From Lachnoclostridium sp. UBA1308 (GTDB lineage: Bacteria > Bacillota > Clostridia > Lachnospirales > Lachnospiraceae): DNA of 64,000 nucleotides. The DNA is taken from positions 637-64,636 of the forward strand of contig DBTU01000024.1 of assembly GCA_002307215.1 (NCBI GenBank). The letters run 5' to 3'. A model generated the notes under the pieces. It saw only the letters and a program-made list of their open reading frames with translations. It had not been told where the DNA came from and did no database searches. Within the stretch, counting starts at the first letter, position 1. Every line of letters begins with the position of its first letter. This document shows positions 16,656 through 25,933 of this stretch, in pieces. Made by a program: the position numbers and the translations under genes.

Positions 16656-17870
16656 TCATCTAGTTATTTCTGAATGTAAAACCGTATGTTTCTCTGCGTA
16701 TACCATAGCAGCAAACATGAAAAACATATTAAACAAGCCTATGCAATCCAAGAAATGTGAAGCTATTAATTCAATAAAGATATACATTAACATAATGAAA
16801 ATCAACCAATTTTTCTTTGCTATTTCCACCATCTCATAAATATATACGACCACCCCCACGATTGTAGTCTCCAAGTAGAGTTTTAAGATATCACAATGCA
16901 TGCTTCCTAATTTTCTATATACTTCTAACCGACTTGTAGTTAAGAAATGATCCGAACTTCCATATCCATTAAAATGACCAATGTTGGCAATTGTATATTT
17001 GATTACTCCGATTCGGCCGGTTGTAAATTCATTTAAATTCAAATCAAACCTTTTACGGAAAAACAATATTCCTGCATCTGATACTACCCAATTAATAAAA
17101 AATGGCATGATACACATAGCAATAAATACAGCATATCGAATGAATTTTTTTACCGGTTGCCATTTATTAAACATTTTTCCGAAATATTTTCTATTAATAA
17201 GTAGGATATATACCACATAAACAACGATTGATAGTATAAAGCTAATTCTTTTAAAGTAAAGCATGCAGAGTAACATACTAAAAAATGCCAGTTTCTTCTT
17301 ACCAAAATATAAAAATATAATTTCCATAAAAAACAAATCGTGTGCATAAGGTGTTTCAAAAACAGAAGATTTTGAATCATCCCATGAAATCATGAATATA
17401 TTACTTAAGGATAAATTATGAAAATCAGCAATAAAAAAATAACTTGTATATCGCAATAAGAATATAATGAAGTATGTATACCTTTCCGTAACATATGAAG
17501 TATTAATCCAAAAGAACGCTAATAATGGGGGTATTATATTATATAAAAGCTCCGTATAGAGATATAATTGAACATCTCCATGCCATATCTGAATTGAAAT
17601 CGAAATAAGGAAGAAAGCAAAGACTATAACCATGGCTTTTCTAAATTCCGGCCAAAACAAATCTCCTTGTCTACCTAATACCCAATCATTTTTCAACATA
17701 TATTCTATCATACATACCAATATAAATACAAATAACAAAGTAAAATTAATGCTTCGACTCATAAATCCTGTCATATACAAAACATAAGTCAAATTGTACA
17801 TAATAAACAGTAGCAATTTAATATTATGTAGCCCTGTTGAAAAAAAATTCAGCTTATACTTGTACTTCAT
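16656..17870 (-). CDS. O-antigen/EPS polymerase (Wzy-like) membrane protein
   Basis: The roughly 404-residue, strongly hydrophobic protein has about ten predicted spans and an extracytoplasmic loop with FDLNLNEFTTGRIGVIKYTI. That TGR motif is typical of O-antigen ligase/polymerase-type proteins. It would join repeat units on the outer face. Sequence similarity in this class is weak, so the call rests on topology, the TGR motif and operon position. The ATG at 17870 has GGAG 6 bases upstream. Confidence 0.75.
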   Translation of the reverse strand: MKYKYKLNFFSTGLHNIKLLLFIMYNLTYVLYMTGFMSRSINFTLLFVFILVCMIEYMLKNDWVLGRQGDLFWPEFRKAMVIVFAFFLISISIQIWHGDVQLYLYTELLYNIIPPLLAFFWINTSYVTERYTYFIIFLLRYTSYFFIADFHNLSLSNIFMISWDDSKSSVFETPYAHDLFFMEIIFLYFGKKKLAFFSMLLCMLYFKRISFILSIVVYVVYILLINRKYFGKMFNKWQPVKKFIRYAVFIAMCIMPFFINWVVSDAGILFFRKRFDLNLNEFTTGRIGVIKYTIANIGHFNGYGSSDHFLTTSRLEVYRKLGSMHCDILKLYLETTIVGVVVYIYEMVEIAKKNWLIFIMLMYIFIELIASHFLDCIGLFNMFFMFAAMVYAEKHTVLHSEITR

Positions 17871-17898
17871 ATTAAACTCCACTTCTCATTTATATTCT

Positions 17899-19110
17899 TT
17901 ATCTCAGTAATTTTTTTATTTTTTTCCGCATTGGCAAAGGAATTTTATTATAAATCACATGAAGTATAATATTTATAAAGTATTTTCGTTTGTAATATTT
18001 TTCTACCGCTTGATATCCATACCTTGGATATAGACGGAATATTTCTTGATAATCTTTTCCCTTTTTACTAGGTTCTCTCAACTGCTCATTATGTTTTGAT
18101 ATCTTTTCAAATTTTGATAAATCAGCATATATCTGACTATTAAGTGAGCGAAAGAAAACTTCTCCTCTGCTGGTACTTATCATTACACAGGATATTCCTT
18201 TCATTTCACTATACACGCTGTTTGACAAGAGTTCTGGATGTTCTTGTCCTATACCCCAATAGTCACCTATCGTTATATCTCCCGTCCTTTTCTCACAAGC
18301 ATATTTGCAACTATAGCAGTTCTCACGGCATATTTGCGTCTTCAAGAAAAAATGAAAATACGAACTGGTATGTGCTGGAATTAACCTATGCTTTAGTTTG
18401 TTTTTTCTATCAAAATAATCCAAACGAGCCATTTCACCCCAACCTGAAGATTTATCACGAAATTTAAAGTCAACAACATCATAATTTTTTTTGTTATAAT
18501 TCAACTGCAAGAAGTCATTAAACATCTGTGAACTGGGAACTCCATGACAGATAATATCCATTGTAATAAGATTCTCGTAATCCTTCTTTAAGAAACCCTT
18601 CAATCCAGCTACTTGACACGGTGTGCCGGAAAATAATACATGTCGACCATTATCAAGGTATTTCTTTGCCTGATTCATAGAATTCCGCATATCGCTTTGA
18701 ACATATTTGGAACCCTGTAAGAGTTTTAGGTCTTCCAGTCTTGAAACTCCTATATGCTGAGGTATTAGTCTACTGTTCTCTTTGACAAAAGCTACTCCAA
18801 ATACAATACCGTCGTTCTTAATGATGTAGGTTGCTGCTTCTGCAAAAATACCACCGGAAGCAGATTCAACAATGTTTTTATCATTTTTGGATGCAGCGAC
18901 ATATGCTTCCTTAGGAGTATTCAAACTTAATTGGTTTTGATATGCACATACTTCCTTGCACAAACGACATCCTATACATAATGTTTCCGACAGAAATGGA
19001 TAAATGAATCCATTTTCATCCTCTTGCATGGAAATTGCATTTTGGGGACAAATACTAACACAGGCTCCACATCCACAGCAATCTTCTTTATTATGATATA
19101 GTTCTATCAT
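17899..19110 (-). CDS. FrhB-like coenzyme F420 hydrogenase beta subunit family, 2x[4Fe-4S]
   Basis: The protein opens with two ferredoxin clusters: Cys11, 14, 17 and 21, and Cys45, 48, 51 and 55 counted from MIELYHNKED. An FrhB-type domain follows with SASGGIFAEAATYII, GTPCQVAGLKGFL, DIICHGVPSS and FKFRDKSSGWG. A Cys-rich ENCYSCKYACEKRTGDITIGDYWG stretch closes the core. Members beside pyruvyl transferases in polysaccharide loci are common, probably a flavin/iron-sulfur redox step on a sugar. The ATG at 19110 is chosen because GGGAGG precedes it. Confidence 0.9.
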   Translation of the reverse strand: MIELYHNKEDCCGCGACVSICPQNAISMQEDENGFIYPFLSETLCIGCRLCKEVCAYQNQLSLNTPKEAYVAASKNDKNIVESASGGIFAEAATYIIKNDGIVFGVAFVKENSRLIPQHIGVSRLEDLKLLQGSKYVQSDMRNSMNQAKKYLDNGRHVLFSGTPCQVAGLKGFLKKDYENLITMDIICHGVPSSQMFNDFLQLNYNKKNYDVVDFKFRDKSSGWGEMARLDYFDRKNKLKHRLIPAHTSSYFHFFLKTQICRENCYSCKYACEKRTGDITIGDYWGIGQEHPELLSNSVYSEMKGISCVMISTSRGEVFFRSLNSQIYADLSKFEKISKHNEQLREPSKKGKDYQEIFRLYPRYGYQAVEKYYKRKYFINIILHVIYNKIPLPMRKKIKKLLR

Positions 19111-19201
19111 GCAAGTTCCTCCCTCGTCCACTCTACTCTGATGTAGTAATCAGGAAACCGGATATCAGTGTCTATGGTTATAATACTTCAAATTATATAA
19201 G

Positions 19202-20302
19202 TCACTCTTGAATCATTCTACCTAAAATTTCGATGGATTTTTTTCTTTCCAGATCGATGATCGCATTAACCGGCTTATAATCAATTTCTTTTTCAATATA
19301 ACTGAAATCGTTCGTATCGATTACAACACGATCTTTCAATCCTGTCAGCTCCAATATACTCATGTTCCTACTGTCTGTTCCATTATTTGGTAACACCTCA
19401 ACAAATTGAGTCCCAAAATTGATTGCAAATGCTGTTCCATGAAAAGAATCCGTAATAAGAAAAGTTGCATTCTTAATATAAGATAAAAATTTTCCTATAT
19501 CCGGTAACCAGATAATTTTTCCTCCACGCATGAGTTGATGTATCAGTGGGGTAATGCGTACAAGTGGCAACCCGGCTTTCTTGGCAAATTCTTTTGCATA
19601 TTGATCCAATCGTCTGTTATTATGTATTGCGTACACTAAAACATATCTTTTCTTTGGTAACTTACGAATAAGTTTCATCCACTCAGATGCTTCTAATAAT
19701 AGTGTAGGATCAAGAACCTGCTCCGCTTCCAAATTCAAATTATCTATGATGTTAACAGCGGTTTTTTCCCTAACAGTAATTTTATCATATCTTAATAGTA
19801 ATCGATAAAAAAAATCTTTGGTTTCTTCTGTGATATCTGTCTTGCCAAAACTTGCAGCATAGGAAACCTTCTTCTTGTCATCTTGAACGAAATCCAAAAA
19901 ATATCTCCCATCATATCCACCCATTTGAACCGGCCCCCAGACTTGATCACTACCTGTAAGGTAGACATCCGCATCCGGTACACTCTTCAAATCCTCCAGT
20001 GATTTATACCATCCTGTAAGTTTCAAATACTTCTTTCTCATTGAAGAAAAACGAATGTCCATACATTTATTCTCAGGCAAACGAATAATCTTATAAAGCG
20101 CCCTGGTCGCATAATTCTTGTTCCATTTTGCTTTTTTCGCCAAGTCCGTACGCATTGAATTCTTAAGTAGCTCGTCTTCGCGAATATAATCAAGGATTTT
20201 GCATTCATGTCCCAGTTTTTCAATTGATTGTTGTGTCGCAATTGTCTGTAATATAGAACCATAATTTGAAATGGCGTGCCTTGTAATCACAATTACTCTC
20301 AT
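19202..20302 (-). CDS. Polysaccharide pyruvyl transferase family protein 2
   Basis: From MRVIVITRHAISNYGSILQT onward the protein shows PF04230 features: VYLTGSDQVWGPVQMGGYDGRYFL, VSYAASFGKTDIT, VLDPTLLLEASEW and FLITDSFHGTAFAINF. It is a paralogue of the protein at 15587-16639. The start at 20302 has GAAAGG upstream and avoids the 40-bp overlap with the preceding gene that the longer frame to 20365 would create. Two pyruvyl transferases suggest two ketal sites or two acceptor sugars. Confidence 0.9.
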   Translation of the reverse strand: MRVIVITRHAISNYGSILQTIATQQSIEKLGHECKILDYIREDELLKNSMRTDLAKKAKWNKNYATRALYKIIRLPENKCMDIRFSSMRKKYLKLTGWYKSLEDLKSVPDADVYLTGSDQVWGPVQMGGYDGRYFLDFVQDDKKKVSYAASFGKTDITEETKDFFYRLLLRYDKITVREKTAVNIIDNLNLEAEQVLDPTLLLEASEWMKLIRKLPKKRYVLVYAIHNNRRLDQYAKEFAKKAGLPLVRITPLIHQLMRGGKIIWLPDIGKFLSYIKNATFLITDSFHGTAFAINFGTQFVEVLPNNGTDSRNMSILELTGLKDRVVIDTNDFSYIEKEIDYKPVNAIIDLERKKSIEILGRMIQE

Positions 20303-20325
20303 AATAATCCTTTCATATAGTAAAT

Positions 20326-21519
20326 CTAAACGCGATAGCTTAAGTACTGAGCATATATTTTCCATTTTTCATAATTATGTTCACAAAATGATTTATTAAT
20401 TTTTTGAGTCAAGCGATTCTGACTTGTACAATTCAAACCATACCTAACTATCATGTCTGCTGTCATGATAAAAATACTTTCTTTGATTTCATCCTCAAAG
20501 AATTGTATTCGATTCCATAAAAGACCTGTAATCTGAACTTTATAAAACCATTCACAAAAGTAAGGATTATAATTTATGAATATATTATTCTGGTATGCGG
20601 ATGCAAATATTTTCTCAATAACGTAATAAACATCTAACGCTTTAACTTTCTTTTTTGAATCGAAACTTAACCCTTTTTCATTAACTCGATATGCATATAC
20701 TAATTTGTTACAAGTCATTACCTTATCCGCCAAGTATAAAACGATACATTTAACCACCGTATCTTCAAACCAGCACCCAACAGGATATCTTACCTTTTTC
20801 CATAAATCACGCTTGTATATTTTCCCCCAAGGAAAACCCATTATATAATCGATATCCTTGCTTTTTTTATCCAATTCCCTTTCTGGTATGATAAATTCTT
20901 GATAATAATCCCTTTTACCAGAAAAGCGATAATAACTACCTTGAACGATATCCGCATTTGCTTCAACTGCCATATGTAATAGGTTCTCAATTGCTCCCGG
21001 TAATAATAAGTCATCCGAATCTACAAATAAAATGTACTTTCCATATGCTATTTCAATACCCCTATTGCGCGCAACGCTGTTCCCCTGGTTTTCTTGTTTA
21101 TATAATCTAATATCATGATTCTTTTGATATTCCTCCAAAAGAACTTCTGTCGAATCCGTGCTTCCATCGTTAACGACTATCACTTCAAAAGCATACCCCG
21201 TTTGCTGGTTACATATCGAATCCAGACAATCTATGACATAATCAGCAACATTATATGCAGGAACAATAATTGAAAGATCAACCCTGGGGTCATGTTCGAG
21301 CATAGTATAGGTGAATTCTTGTGTATTAATTACCGGTGTATTATAAATATCTGATATCCGCTTATTTGCTTTCTCTAGAGATAATTCCGAAGGAATACTA
21401 TTCTTAAAACTTTTGATGCAATATTTAATATAAGTTTGCACAAAATATATTACTGTTAAGATCGCGGCTATCGTTTTCAAATGAATTCTTCTGTATATTT
21501 TTTCATATAACTTATCCAT
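20326..21519 (-). CDS. Glycosyltransferase family 2
   Basis: The 397-residue protein has a hydrophobic N-terminal segment around residues 15-30. A GT-A domain follows with LSIIVPAYNVADYVIDCLDSI, VIVVNDGSTDSTEVLLEEY, ENQGNSVARNRG and LFVDSDD, the DXD-type metal site. It would add one sugar of the repeat unit from a nucleotide donor. Its ATG overlaps the stop of the preceding gene by one base, indicating translational coupling. Confidence 0.93.
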   Translation of the reverse strand: MDKLYEKIYRRIHLKTIAAILTVIYFVQTYIKYCIKSFKNSIPSELSLEKANKRISDIYNTPVINTQEFTYTMLEHDPRVDLSIIVPAYNVADYVIDCLDSICNQQTGYAFEVIVVNDGSTDSTEVLLEEYQKNHDIRLYKQENQGNSVARNRGIEIAYGKYILFVDSDDLLLPGAIENLLHMAVEANADIVQGSYYRFSGKRDYYQEFIIPERELDKKSKDIDYIMGFPWGKIYKRDLWKKVRYPVGCWFEDTVVKCIVLYLADKVMTCNKLVYAYRVNEKGLSFDSKKKVKALDVYYVIEKIFASAYQNNIFINYNPYFCEWFYKVQITGLLWNRIQFFEDEIKESIFIMTADMIVRYGLNCTSQNRLTQKINKSFCEHNYEKWKIYAQYLSYRV

Positions 21520-22631
21520 TATTCTGCCCTCTTAGAATCGATTTGGAAATTGAAATAATAGTCCTCTAGCTTTTTATTTGCCCACTTAATATCATAATGA
21601 CTATTCTTCAGACTTTCATTGCAATCTGAACGTGGATTGCACTCTTGATAACAATCAATTATGGTATTCGCCCATAAAGTTTCACTTACATTTAAATCAA
21701 TGAATTTACACTTCCCCGAAAAACCCACTTCCTTCGGTACTCTATTCGAAAAGAAACAGGGCAGGTTTGCAAATTGAGCCTCCACACCAACAACAGGTAT
21801 TCCCTCAAATAATGAAGGAAGTAGAAACACATCCATTGCCTGATATAGTTCATTGACATCGCTTCGGTTTCCAAGTAACATCACTTTATTATCAATACCA
21901 AGTTGATGTATCTGCTTTCTCACTTCCTCTTCCTTTTCACCAACTCCAATTAATAGTAATATTGCATCATTTCGTATTTTAAGTATTTCATAAAAAATCT
22001 TAATAATAAATTTATGATTCTTCTGATATGAGATTCGTCCTACGTGTCCAACGATCAATTGATCAGTCATCTTCAATTCTTTACGCTTCCTTTTTCTGAT
22101 CTCTTCCTGATAAGAAAAACGTTTGGAATCTACTGCATTCGGTATAACATCAAACTCTTTACCCTGAAACAAAAACTGTCCGGCCTCTTCTCCGCAAGCG
22201 CAGTATTGATTGGCAACCGTCGTAATCCTACTCCTAAAATATTGCTTTAGAAACCTCTTGAAATCTTTATCAATGGAAGTATTATGACTGTGGGCAATTC
22301 GAATAGGAATGCCGGCTTTTTTTCCCGCAAGCAAAGGAAGATAACTCATTGTGTCAATATGAGAATGCATAATTTTATACTCCGGATGTTCAGAAAAAAA
22401 CCGTTTCATGTATTTAAGATATGCACAGTAATTCTGAGGATATAATCTTGGTGCATGATAAACTACACCGCCCATACTCTCTATCTCTTCGTCATAATCA
22501 TCCTTCTCCGGTCGGTGTGTCAGAAAATCAAACTGAATTTTTTCACGATCCATGTGCCGATAATAATTCATCAACATGGTTTCAAGTCCAGCCCTATGCA
22601 TGTTATTCACTACTTGTAATACTCGAATCAT
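21519..22631 (-). CDS. Glycosyltransferase family 4 (EpsF-like)
   Basis: The 370-residue protein has a GT-B fold. The N-terminal domain reads MIRVLQVVNNMHRAGLETMLMNYYR. The C-terminal donor domain has LIVGHVGRISYQKNHKFII, LLIGVGEKEEEVRKQI and DVFLLPSLFEGIPVVGVEAQ with the EX7E-type glutamates. It starts inside the last 29 bases of the preceding gene, after GGAGGG, so the two are translationally coupled. Donor and acceptor are unknown. Confidence 0.93.
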   Translation of the reverse strand: MIRVLQVVNNMHRAGLETMLMNYYRHMDREKIQFDFLTHRPEKDDYDEEIESMGGVVYHAPRLYPQNYCAYLKYMKRFFSEHPEYKIMHSHIDTMSYLPLLAGKKAGIPIRIAHSHNTSIDKDFKRFLKQYFRSRITTVANQYCACGEEAGQFLFQGKEFDVIPNAVDSKRFSYQEEIRKRKRKELKMTDQLIVGHVGRISYQKNHKFIIKIFYEILKIRNDAILLLIGVGEKEEEVRKQIHQLGIDNKVMLLGNRSDVNELYQAMDVFLLPSLFEGIPVVGVEAQFANLPCFFSNRVPKEVGFSGKCKFIDLNVSETLWANTIIDCYQECNPRSDCNESLKNSHYDIKWANKKLEDYYFNFQIDSKRAE

Positions 22632-23805
22632 ACATACCCTCCAATAGGTGTTTTGTATATAGCTGTAGTGTCTGAGCTGTCACATCATCCCAACAATATT
22701 TATCACAAATATAGTCTGATGCCATTGCTTTATATTCATTAACCAGCTCCGGATGATCTGATACCATCTGAAGCTTCTCTGCTAAATCCTTCACATTACC
22801 TTTCTGAAACAGAATTGCTTTTTCTTTAACAACTTCGGCAATTTCATTGATATCAGAACCAATCACACAATTACCATAACTCATTGCTTCTAAAAGACTT
22901 AGCGGCATACCCTCCAGATTTGATGGAAGCACATAGGTGTAAGCATTACTATAGATTTCATCAAGAATTTCTCCTTGAACAAAGCCGGTAAAAATGATCC
23001 GTTCATCCTCTCCAGTCAACTCATGAAGCATCTTCACATAATCATCGGTATCGCTAGAAGCACCGGCAATTACAAGTTTTTTATCTGTTTCTATCTGTTT
23101 ATATGCATCAATTAAGTAGTGAACTCCTTTTTCATTAGTCAGACGTCCCAAATAACAAAAATAGTCATTTTTATCAATACCAAATTCACTTTTTATTAGG
23201 TTTGCTTCTCTTTTTATTGGTCGACTTATGCCATTTGATATAAATGTAACTTCCCGATGGTAGGTATCATAAAAGTATTTCTTAACCCCATCACTTAACA
23301 CGATGATTTCATCTGCATATTTCACTAGCATTTTCTCACCAAATTTGATATATTTAGAGCCAAATCCATCTTTCCATTTGTCTCTTTGCCAATCCAACCC
23401 ATGAACAGTAGCTATACAACGTTTACCAAATAATTTGGGTATCCATAACATCACACATGGACCCTCTGCATGAAAGTGAACAATATCATATCTTCCAAAA
23501 GCAATAGATAGAGCAGCAAAAAACGAAGATGTCATAGCTGCTAAACCCATAATATCGATAGTACAAACCGATTTTATTTTTATACCTTTGTATGTTTCTA
23601 CCGTACCTTTTGAATCAAATTCTTTTCCTGAAACATGATGCCCTCTACGATTATAGCAAACCACTTCATGACCATCATTAGCCATACGTGCCGCCAATTC
23701 TTCTACAACTACTTCGACCCCACCTTCTCTGGATGGGATTCTTTTATGTCCTAACATTGCAATCCGTAGAGATTTTTTATTCTGCAATCCCTTTATTTTC
23801 GACAT
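22603..23805 (-). CDS. Glycosyltransferase family 4
   Basis: The roughly 400-residue GT-B protein has SLRIAMLGHKRIPSREGGVEVVVEEL at the N-terminus, with the GGVE glycine-rich loop. Then come HFHAEGPCVMLW, DYFCYLGRLTNEKGVHYLIDAYK and YVLPSNLEGMPLSLLEAMSYG. The N-terminus resembles rhamnosyl/galactosyl GT4 enzymes of Wzy loci. The ATG at 23805 has AGGTGG 8 bases upstream; the longer frame would begin with GTG. It follows the BY-kinase homologue after a 150-bp gap, the largest inside the operon. Confidence 0.92.
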   Translation of the reverse strand: MSKIKGLQNKKSLRIAMLGHKRIPSREGGVEVVVEELAARMANDGHEVVCYNRRGHHVSGKEFDSKGTVETYKGIKIKSVCTIDIMGLAAMTSSFFAALSIAFGRYDIVHFHAEGPCVMLWIPKLFGKRCIATVHGLDWQRDKWKDGFGSKYIKFGEKMLVKYADEIIVLSDGVKKYFYDTYHREVTFISNGISRPIKREANLIKSEFGIDKNDYFCYLGRLTNEKGVHYLIDAYKQIETDKKLVIAGASSDTDDYVKMLHELTGEDERIIFTGFVQGEILDEIYSNAYTYVLPSNLEGMPLSLLEAMSYGNCVIGSDINEIAEVVKEKAILFQKGNVKDLAEKLQMVSDHPELVNEYKAMASDYICDKYCWDDVTAQTLQLYTKHLLEGMYDSSITSSE

Positions 23806-23957
23806 ATACAGCACCACCTATCTTTTCACATTAACAATAAAATCCTCATAAAAGGTTCCTGTGATTTTTCCATCGTAATATACAAGAAAGTAACGGACTA
23901 TCATCCGTTACAACTTTGTTATCTCCTTAAATCATTAATTGTTATTTTTATTTATTG

Positions 23958-24668
23958 TCACACTTTTCTTCTCTTTTTTTTGGTAATATACTTTTTGTTC
24001 ATAAAGTAGTCATAATTTTTCATTACACGTTTGTACGCAGATGTGCCAACTTTATTCACTATAATACCCATTACATTACCGCCGGTTCGATTTAATACTT
24101 TTTTCGCCTTTCTGATACTCCTTAAATCGGTCTGTCCATAAGCAGCCACTAAAACGATATAATCAACTTTTTTTGCTACGATTTTGGCATCTACAGATGT
24201 AGCAATTGATGGCATATCGATAATAATATAATCATAATCCATTTTCAATTGCTCCATTAATTCATTCATACGATTTGCACATAACAAGCTAATCGGATTC
24301 GTTGCCCCACTTCCTCCAGGAATGTAATACAAGTTGTTGTGATTAGTCTCATAGACTATTTTTTCGTAAGATTCTTCCTTGGATAGATATTCTTCCAAAC
24401 CAGCTTCAGCTTCTGTATTGAGTCTTTTATGCCGTGCATTTTTTCTCATATCTCCATCGATAAGCACGGTTTTCCATCCAGATACCGCCATTGAGATAGC
24501 TATACTGATTGAAAGCGTCGTAGCTCCTACACCCGGTTCGCAGCCACAAAAAATAAATGACTGATATCCCATCTCTTGTTTCTTCATATTAATATCAACG
24601 ATAACATTATCATAAGCATCGTTTACATATTGTTCAGAATTACGATAAAAATCTAAGAGTTTTTTCAT
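23958..24668 (-). CDS. BY-kinase/CpsD homologue with non-canonical Walker A
   Basis: The 236-residue protein has the CpsD/YwqD layout: Walker A region CEPGVGATTLS at residues 43-53, Walker A' VLIDGDM at 68-74, Walker B DYIIIDMPS at 146-154 and a Lys/Tyr-containing tail. In BY-kinases the P-loop carries GKS/T. Here residue 49 is alanine, giving GVGATT and no P-loop lysine. This resembles the GVGATT/GVGSST variants of TadZ/CpaE-like ATPases. The tail has only a few tyrosines (NYDYFMNKKY), so kinase activity is doubtful. It pairs with the Wzz-like gene 13 bp upstream. Confidence 0.85.
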   Translation of the reverse strand: MKKLLDFYRNSEQYVNDAYDNVIVDINMKKQEMGYQSFIFCGCEPGVGATTLSISIAISMAVSGWKTVLIDGDMRKNARHKRLNTEAEAGLEEYLSKEESYEKIVYETNHNNLYYIPGGSGATNPISLLCANRMNELMEQLKMDYDYIIIDMPSIATSVDAKIVAKKVDYIVLVAAYGQTDLRSIRKAKKVLNRTGGNVMGIIVNKVGTSAYKRVMKNYDYFMNKKYITKKKRRKV

Positions 24669-24681
24669 AATTTACCCCTTT

Positions 24682-25365
24682 TTATTTTTCATGGTTTGGT
24701 ATGATTCCTATAATTTCCATATCATCTTCCAGCCTAAGGTCATCGATGTAATAAAGTTTTGAACCAAATATTTCACGCAACACTATAATCATAATGGTGA
24801 TCACCATTACTGCAAGAGTAGCTAAACATCTAATTTTAAACTTTTCAAAACTGGCATTTTTGAAAACGCTTGCCGAATATGCGCTGTCTAGCAATTGTAC
24901 AGAATTACGACCGGTCATACTTGAAATTTCGCTTATAAATGCATTGGCAACTCCGTTAGCAACCTTAACTGCAAAATCTTCATCTAATGAATATGCAGAT
25001 ATCTCTACAATGGTTGAATCAGATGAATAATTCACTTGGATCACATTTTGAATATCCTGCCATGTGATTGAATTATCCCCTAATAAAGAAGCTGCTTTTT
25101 CTGTAACCTTTCGGCTGGTAATAACATCTGCATATGTACTTAAAAAATAAGCTGCACTTACTGTACTTTCATATGATCCATCTGTAACACTATATAACGT
25201 AGTTGATGCCTTATATACATTGTTCCGAGCCGGATACGAATACAAATATGCACCTACAAATGCCACAAAAGAACAAAGAACAACTATCCACCATTTTGCT
25301 AGCACCGCCTTCATACAACGGATTAGATCGATCTGTATTACTTTATCCATTATTTCGTTTTCCAT
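24682..25365 (-). CDS. Wzz/YveK-type chain-length determinant
   Basis: The 227-residue protein has two membrane spans, WWIVVLCSFVAFVGAYLYS near residue 25 and LATLAVMVITIMIIVL near residue 185. They flank an extracytoplasmic helical domain with YESTVSAAYFLSTYADVITSRKV. It is the Gram-positive activator-type membrane partner of a BY-kinase and sets polymer length. It is the first gene of the operon, with CAGGAGGG before the ATG and a candidate promoter 350 bp upstream. Confidence 0.92.
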   Translation of the reverse strand: MENEIMDKVIQIDLIRCMKAVLAKWWIVVLCSFVAFVGAYLYSYPARNNVYKASTTLYSVTDGSYESTVSAAYFLSTYADVITSRKVTEKAASLLGDNSITWQDIQNVIQVNYSSDSTIVEISAYSLDEDFAVKVANGVANAFISEISSMTGRNSVQLLDSAYSASVFKNASFEKFKIRCLATLAVMVITIMIIVLREIFGSKLYYIDDLRLEDDMEIIGIIPNHEK

Positions 25366-25933
25366 TATTCCCTCCTGTATATATAATAAACTGAAATTTT
25401 CGCATTAGATCTTGTCTTTTTTTGCTTTATTCTCTTAATTATTATATCTTTTTGTTCATTTTTAATTGGTTCTTATCTTTAAAAATCTTATCTTATTATC
25501 AGAGAATTTGAAATTGAACCGCTTAACTTGTTAGTCTATTTGCTTTACCATATTAACTTCAAGAAGTGACATGTTAATTATTATTGATTGAAAGTTAACA
25601 ATTAACTTACAAATAATATAACCACATTTACCTTACTACCAAGAATTAGGTTCAGTATATGTATTATCTACAAATGCAGCATAAGAGAGGTCCCACATAT
25701 TTCACCATAATATAGCAAACAATTTGAAAAGGTTACAATTTTCGCTATTATGTATTGATTATAATTGGAATGCTTTACCATGTCAAATAAATTTTCGAAC
25801 GCTTATTGCATCTTTTTCTCATGATTTTTACCAAAACATTCCTTACTTATTACTCATAGGCTCAAATAGATAGCTCCTACTACCAATTTGGCTATATAAT
25901 AAATACTAATTAAAATACCTTCCCAACAATTTT
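25366..25933. other. 568-bp AT-rich leader of the EPS operon
   Basis: No ORF with a ribosome site is visible on either strand. The only feature I can support is a candidate minus-strand promoter at 25709-25738. That would leave a roughly 340-nt untranslated leader before the Wzz-like gene. I see no riboswitch or ops/JUMPstart-like motif in it. Confidence 0.5.
25709..25738 (-). promoter_or_regulatory. Candidate EPS operon promoter
   Basis: On the minus strand TTGTAA (25738-25733) and TATATT (25714-25709) are 18 bases apart. This is a moderate sigma-A match in an otherwise unassigned AT-rich region, oriented towards the 13-gene operon. Confidence 0.45.

Noticed and set aside
25366..25933. EAR-like or ops-like antitermination element in the EPS leader
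   Set aside because: I looked for conserved stems or ops-type words and saw none; only AT-rich sequence and a candidate promoter.
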